From NCBI GenBank assembly GCA_021779235.1, contig JAJYBA010000021.1:1-15647 (forward strand): DNA of 15,647 bases, read 5' to 3'. The position numbers and the translations under genes were made by a program. The DNA is from Bacillota bacterium. GTDB lineage: Bacteria > Bacillota > Clostridia > Clostridiales > Clostridiaceae. Under the pieces are notes generated by a model. That model did not search any database and was not told the DNA's origin. It saw nothing but the letters and a program-made list of their open reading frames with translations. Below are positions 12,888 to 15,647 of this stretch, piece by piece; position 1 is the first letter of the stretch, and each line of letters opens with the position of its first letter.

Positions 12888-13850
12888 ATGCGTATAAGAT
12901 TGGGTTTCGTAGCTATAGCTCTAAACCTTCCGAAAGTAACTTCCTCAAGTACAGTAACTTATGCTACATATATTAAGCAATCAACGGACCAAAAGAAGCT
13001 TGATAAGCTAAAACTGGTATCTTCTTCAAATTTAAGTGACTTACATAAAATTTTAGAATATGCAGTAGAAAATGAAATTCACTTTTATAGAATAACTTCA
13101 GCACTTATTCCCCTTGCTACTCACCCGGATGTTACTAATTGGGACTATAGAAGAATCTTAAAGAAGGATTTTGAATGGGTGGGTAACTATATAAACAAAC
13201 ACAATTTAAGAGTAGATACTCATCCAGATCAATTTAATGTCATCAATAGTTTAAGTGAAGATGTGGTTAAAAATACAGAAAGAAATCTGTGGCATCACGT
13301 GAACCTTTTTGAGGATATTAATTATCCTCTAGGGAAAATGGTAATTCATATTGGCAGTAGTCAAGGTGGAAAGGATACTGCTATAGAACGTTTTATCACT
13401 AACTTTAAAAGCTATCCAAGAGAAATCACTGAAAAACTTATACTGGAAAATGATGATAAAACCTTTACTGTTAAAGAAGTTTTATCAATCTGTAAAGAAT
13501 TAAAGGCACCTATGGTACTCGATGTACATCATCATCTTTGCAATGATGGTGGTGAAGAATTAGAGCCAATGCTTAAAGAAATATTTGATACCTGGAAAAA
13601 TGAAAAGCTTCCTCCAAAGCTTCATTTTTCAAGTCCCCGCCAGGGAGAAAAGGATAGAAAACATGCTGATTTTATAAACGCAGAAGCATTTACTCAGTTT
13701 ATTGAAAAGTGTATTCCCCTGGGAAAAGACCTAGACATAATGCTTGAATCAAAACAAAAGGACTTGTCTCTATACAAACTTGTAGAAGATATAAAGGTAC
13801 TTAAACCTGAGTGGAAATGGATTGATCAAAGTACTTTTGAATTTAATTAG
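12888..13850 (+). CDS. uvsE: UV damage endonuclease UvsE (UVDE)
   Basis: 320 residues, the length of bacterial UVDE, a TIM-barrel metal-dependent endonuclease that nicks DNA 5' to cyclobutane dimers, 6-4 photoproducts and some abasic sites, starting an alternative excision repair. The metal ligands of the family can be placed: H79 (LATHPD), H112 (DTHPDQF), H154 (VIHIGSS), E187 (LILENDDKT), D212 with H215 (LDVHHH), H246 (KLHFSSP, with K244 at the position of the modified lysine), and E287 (MLESKQKD). The N-terminus RIRLGFVAIALNL matches the family start. AAGGATG precedes the ATG at 7 nt. It is monocistronic, followed by a strong terminator, and preceded by structured element B. Confidence 0.95.
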   Translation: MRIRLGFVAIALNLPKVTSSSTVTYATYIKQSTDQKKLDKLKLVSSSNLSDLHKILEYAVENEIHFYRITSALIPLATHPDVTNWDYRRILKKDFEWVGNYINKHNLRVDTHPDQFNVINSLSEDVVKNTERNLWHHVNLFEDINYPLGKMVIHIGSSQGGKDTAIERFITNFKSYPREITEKLILENDDKTFTVKEVLSICKELKAPMVLDVHHHLCNDGGEELEPMLKEIFDTWKNEKLPPKLHFSSPRQGEKDRKHADFINAEAFTQFIEKCIPLGKDLDIMLESKQKDLSLYKLVEDIKVLKPEWKWIDQSTFEFN

Positions 13851-13860
13851 TCTTTTATAA

Positions 13861-13894
13861 AAAAGCACCTATCAAATTTTAGATAGGTGCTTTT
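13861..13894. terminator. Bidirectional terminator between uvsE and the WG-repeat gene
   Basis: A 13-bp perfect stem (AAAAGCACCTATC 13861-13873, GATAGGTGCTTTT 13882-13894) with an 8-nt loop lies between two convergent genes. The A-run and T-run at its base work for both directions. Confidence 0.88.
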
Positions 13895-13906
13895 GATGAA
13901 TACTAT

Positions 13907-15647
13907 TTATTTAGTAAGAGGATTGATAATAACTCCCCATTTACCATTAATTTTAACTATTGCTAGACCGTCGCTGAAACTTTTTACCTCTCCAAATTGA
14001 GGTTTAATAATGATTTTACCTACATTATTAATATATCCATAGTTTCCACCAATATAGACACTTCCTAAACCTTCACTAAACCTTATTGCATCATTAAATT
14101 GAGGTTCAATAATGATTTTACCGCTATTATCAATGGCTCCCCATTTACCATTAACTCTAACTTCTGCTAAACCTTCAATAAAATCACCTACCCCTTCAAA
14201 TTCAGGTTTAATAATAATTTTACCAGTTTTATCAATAAACCCACCTTTACCATCAACGTTAACGCTTGCTAAACCTTCATTGAAATTACTCATCCCATCA
14301 AATTCAGGCTTAATAACAATTTTACCACTAGTATCAATGACTCCATATTTATCATTAACTTTAACTATTGCTAAACCTTCACTGAAATCAGTTACCTTAT
14401 CAAATTGGGGCTTACAAAGAATTTCACAATTCTTACTAATAAATCCCCATTTTCCATTTATATATACACTATCATTAATCATTGCAAAGCCTTCAACGAA
14501 ATGATCTATCCAAGGCAATTGAGGCTCACAAAGGCTTTTACCAGTTTTATCAATGATTCCCCATTTTCCATCAACTCTAACCCTTGCTATGCCTTCACTG
14601 AAATCCTCTACAAAATCATATTTAGCTTCAATAATGACTTTACCACTTTTATCAATAAATCCCCATTTAGATTTAGTTTTAGTACTATCCAAAAAACCTG
14701 CTAAACCTTCACTGAAATTATATATAGAGGCAAATTGAGGTTTAAGAACTATTTTACCGGTTTTATCAATTAATCCCCATTTATTAATAACTCTAATCTG
14801 TTCTACACCTTCACTGAAATCAACTACCCTATTGGAATAACCTATATTGTCAAATTCGGGTTTAATTACTATTTTACCAGCTTTATCAATAGCTCCCCAT
14901 TTGTTACCAACTCTAACTATTGCTACACCTTCACTGAAGTTACCTAAAGATTTAAACTCCGGCTTAATAACTATTTTACCAGTTTTATTGATAAATCCAA
15001 ATTTACCACTAACTTCAACTCTTGCTAAATCTCCGCTGAAATCATATACATGTTCAAATTGAGGCTTAATAACGATTTTACCAGCTTTATCGATAAACCC
15101 CCACTTACCACCACTACTAACACTTGCTAAACCTTCACTAAATGGCCCTATATGCTCAAATTGAGGTTCACAGATTATTATACCATTTTTATCAATGAGT
15201 CCACATTTTCCACTGATGAGTCCATACTTGCCGTCAATCATTCCATATTCGCCATCGATGGTGATAATTGCTAATCCTTCACTGAAACTGGATATGGAAA
15301 TGGAATCAAATTGAGGTTTAATTGCATACTTAAACACTGATGTATTTGTAATTGTTCCTGATTGTCCTAAGATAACTTCTATAACTTTAACTTCCTTTGC
15401 ATTTGCATCAAGTAATTTGACGTTTACTTTATTCCCGGAAGCTTTGGATGGGAAAACTGTTGTATCAGCTCCTAAGTTAGTCACCGCCGATATTTCAGAT
15501 GCACCATCAAATATTTGGTATTGCACCGCTGTAGGAACATTTTTAACGCCTTCAGTGGTTAAAGTTACATTTACTGTTGATCCATATGTAGCAGCTTTAA
15601 CAGTAGTATCAAAAATTTTTACTCTATCTTCAGCGTTAACAGTTACT
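13907..15647 (-). CDS. WG-repeat protein with Ig-like N-terminal region (5' end outside the window)
   Basis: The reading frame is open to the right edge, so 579 C-terminal residues are visible; the GTG at 15526 is an internal codon, not the likely start. The first 140 or so visible residues are Thr/Val/Lys-rich beta-type sequence (VTVNAEDRVKIFDTTVKAA, later NKVNVKLLDANAKEVKVI) like Ig-like modules of clostridial surface proteins. Then come 13 tandem WG repeats of about 34 residues, each P-Q/E-F, D/N-F-S-E-G-L-A, K-W-G-F/A-I-D-K-x-G-K-I-V-I-K. In the first repeat the WG segment is triplicated. Cys residues are scattered (three repeats have CEP or CKP). WG repeats form beta-rich scaffolds of unclear role, often secreted; no signal or anchor is visible here, since the N-terminus is missing. 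The stop is just 12 nt from the shared terminator. Confidence 0.88.
   Translation of the reverse strand, partial: VTVNAEDRVKIFDTTVKAATYGSTVNVTLTTEGVKNVPTAVQYQIFDGASEISAVTNLGADTTVFPSKASGNKVNVKLLDANAKEVKVIEVILGQSGTITNTSVFKYAIKPQFDSISISSFSEGLAIITIDGEYGMIDGKYGLISGKCGLIDKNGIIICEPQFEHIGPFSEGLASVSSGGKWGFIDKAGKIVIKPQFEHVYDFSGDLARVEVSGKFGFINKTGKIVIKPEFKSLGNFSEGVAIVRVGNKWGAIDKAGKIVIKPEFDNIGYSNRVVDFSEGVEQIRVINKWGLIDKTGKIVLKPQFASIYNFSEGLAGFLDSTKTKSKWGFIDKSGKVIIEAKYDFVEDFSEGIARVRVDGKWGIIDKTGKSLCEPQLPWIDHFVEGFAMINDSVYINGKWGFISKNCEILCKPQFDKVTDFSEGLAIVKVNDKYGVIDTSGKIVIKPEFDGMSNFNEGLASVNVDGKGGFIDKTGKIIIKPEFEGVGDFIEGLAEVRVNGKWGAIDNSGKIIIEPQFNDAIRFSEGLGSVYIGGNYGYINNVGKIIIKPQFGEVKSFSDGLAIVKINGKWGVIINPLTK
15194..15256 (-). 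repeat. 21-bp triplication inside the WG-repeat gene
   Basis: Three in-frame 21-bp units encode DGEYGMI, DGKYGLI and SGKCGLI in succession within the first visible WG repeat. This is an expansion of the repeat's WG turn on top of the 102-bp repeat period of the gene, probably by replication slippage. The units have already diverged, so it is not recent. Confidence 0.8.

Noticed and set aside
14112..15062. Several plus-strand open frames of 60-130 codons opposite the WG-repeat gene
   Set aside because: They arise because the 102-bp repeat period keeps the antisense frame free of stops; they lack ribosome sites and show the same periodic low-complexity pattern.

Overview
The window looks like chromosomal DNA from a low-GC Firmicute, most likely a Clostridium sensu stricto relative. 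The DNA is very AT-rich, Shine-Dalgarno sites are strong (AGGAGG or GGGGG types), TTG and GTG starts are used, consensus sigma-A promoters are visible, and the protein families (ClpB, PpaX-like phosphatase, YqeY, bacterial UvsE, WG-repeat surface-type protein) fit. I see no tRNA, rRNA, CRISPR array, phage or transposase gene.

Layout from left to right. 1-2434: a drug-efflux module on the minus strand, a TetR-family regulator followed by a 14-helix DHA2-type MFS exporter. Both promoters carry the same palindromic operator, so the pair appears to be autoregulated. 2435-5507: clpB (minus) with its promoter and terminators. 5508-6410: a lipoprotein of unknown function (minus). 6744-8810: a large-subunit (HPII-like) monofunctional catalase with a C-terminal DJ-1/PfpI-like domain (minus). 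8811-9242: a dense intergenic region with a tandem 19-bp repeat, a structured stem-loop element and the yqeY promoter. 9243-9683: yqeY (plus). 9744-11375: an MscS-type channel and a PpaX-like HAD phosphatase (both minus, separately expressed). 11591-12343: an RNase Z-like metallo-beta-lactamase-fold protein (minus). 12466-12615: a short C-terminal remnant, probably of uppP, ending near a second structured element. 12888-13850: uvsE (plus). 13907 to the right edge: the C-terminal part of a WG-repeat protein (minus).

Many genes are single transcription units bounded by strong inverted-repeat terminators. Several have stress roles by family: protein disaggregation, peroxide removal, UV lesion incision, osmotic shock release and drug efflux. 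No common operator links them.

The least explained content is a family of interspersed repeats. A 29-bp module (beginning TTAAATCATC, core CTGCGATGCT) occurs at four loci, always in the same orientation. At three of them it sits next to a GAGTGA/TCACTC-type hairpin; in two of those cases it directly abuts the 3' end of a minus-strand gene. At one locus the module is expanded into a 19-bp tandem array. At two loci it is followed by a long imperfect stem-loop. The outer stems of these two elements differ in sequence but keep pairing, and they share a 2-nt AT bulge and an inner CTTATRGAAG hairpin. This pattern suggests a mobile or structured RNA/ssDNA element that I cannot match to a named family.
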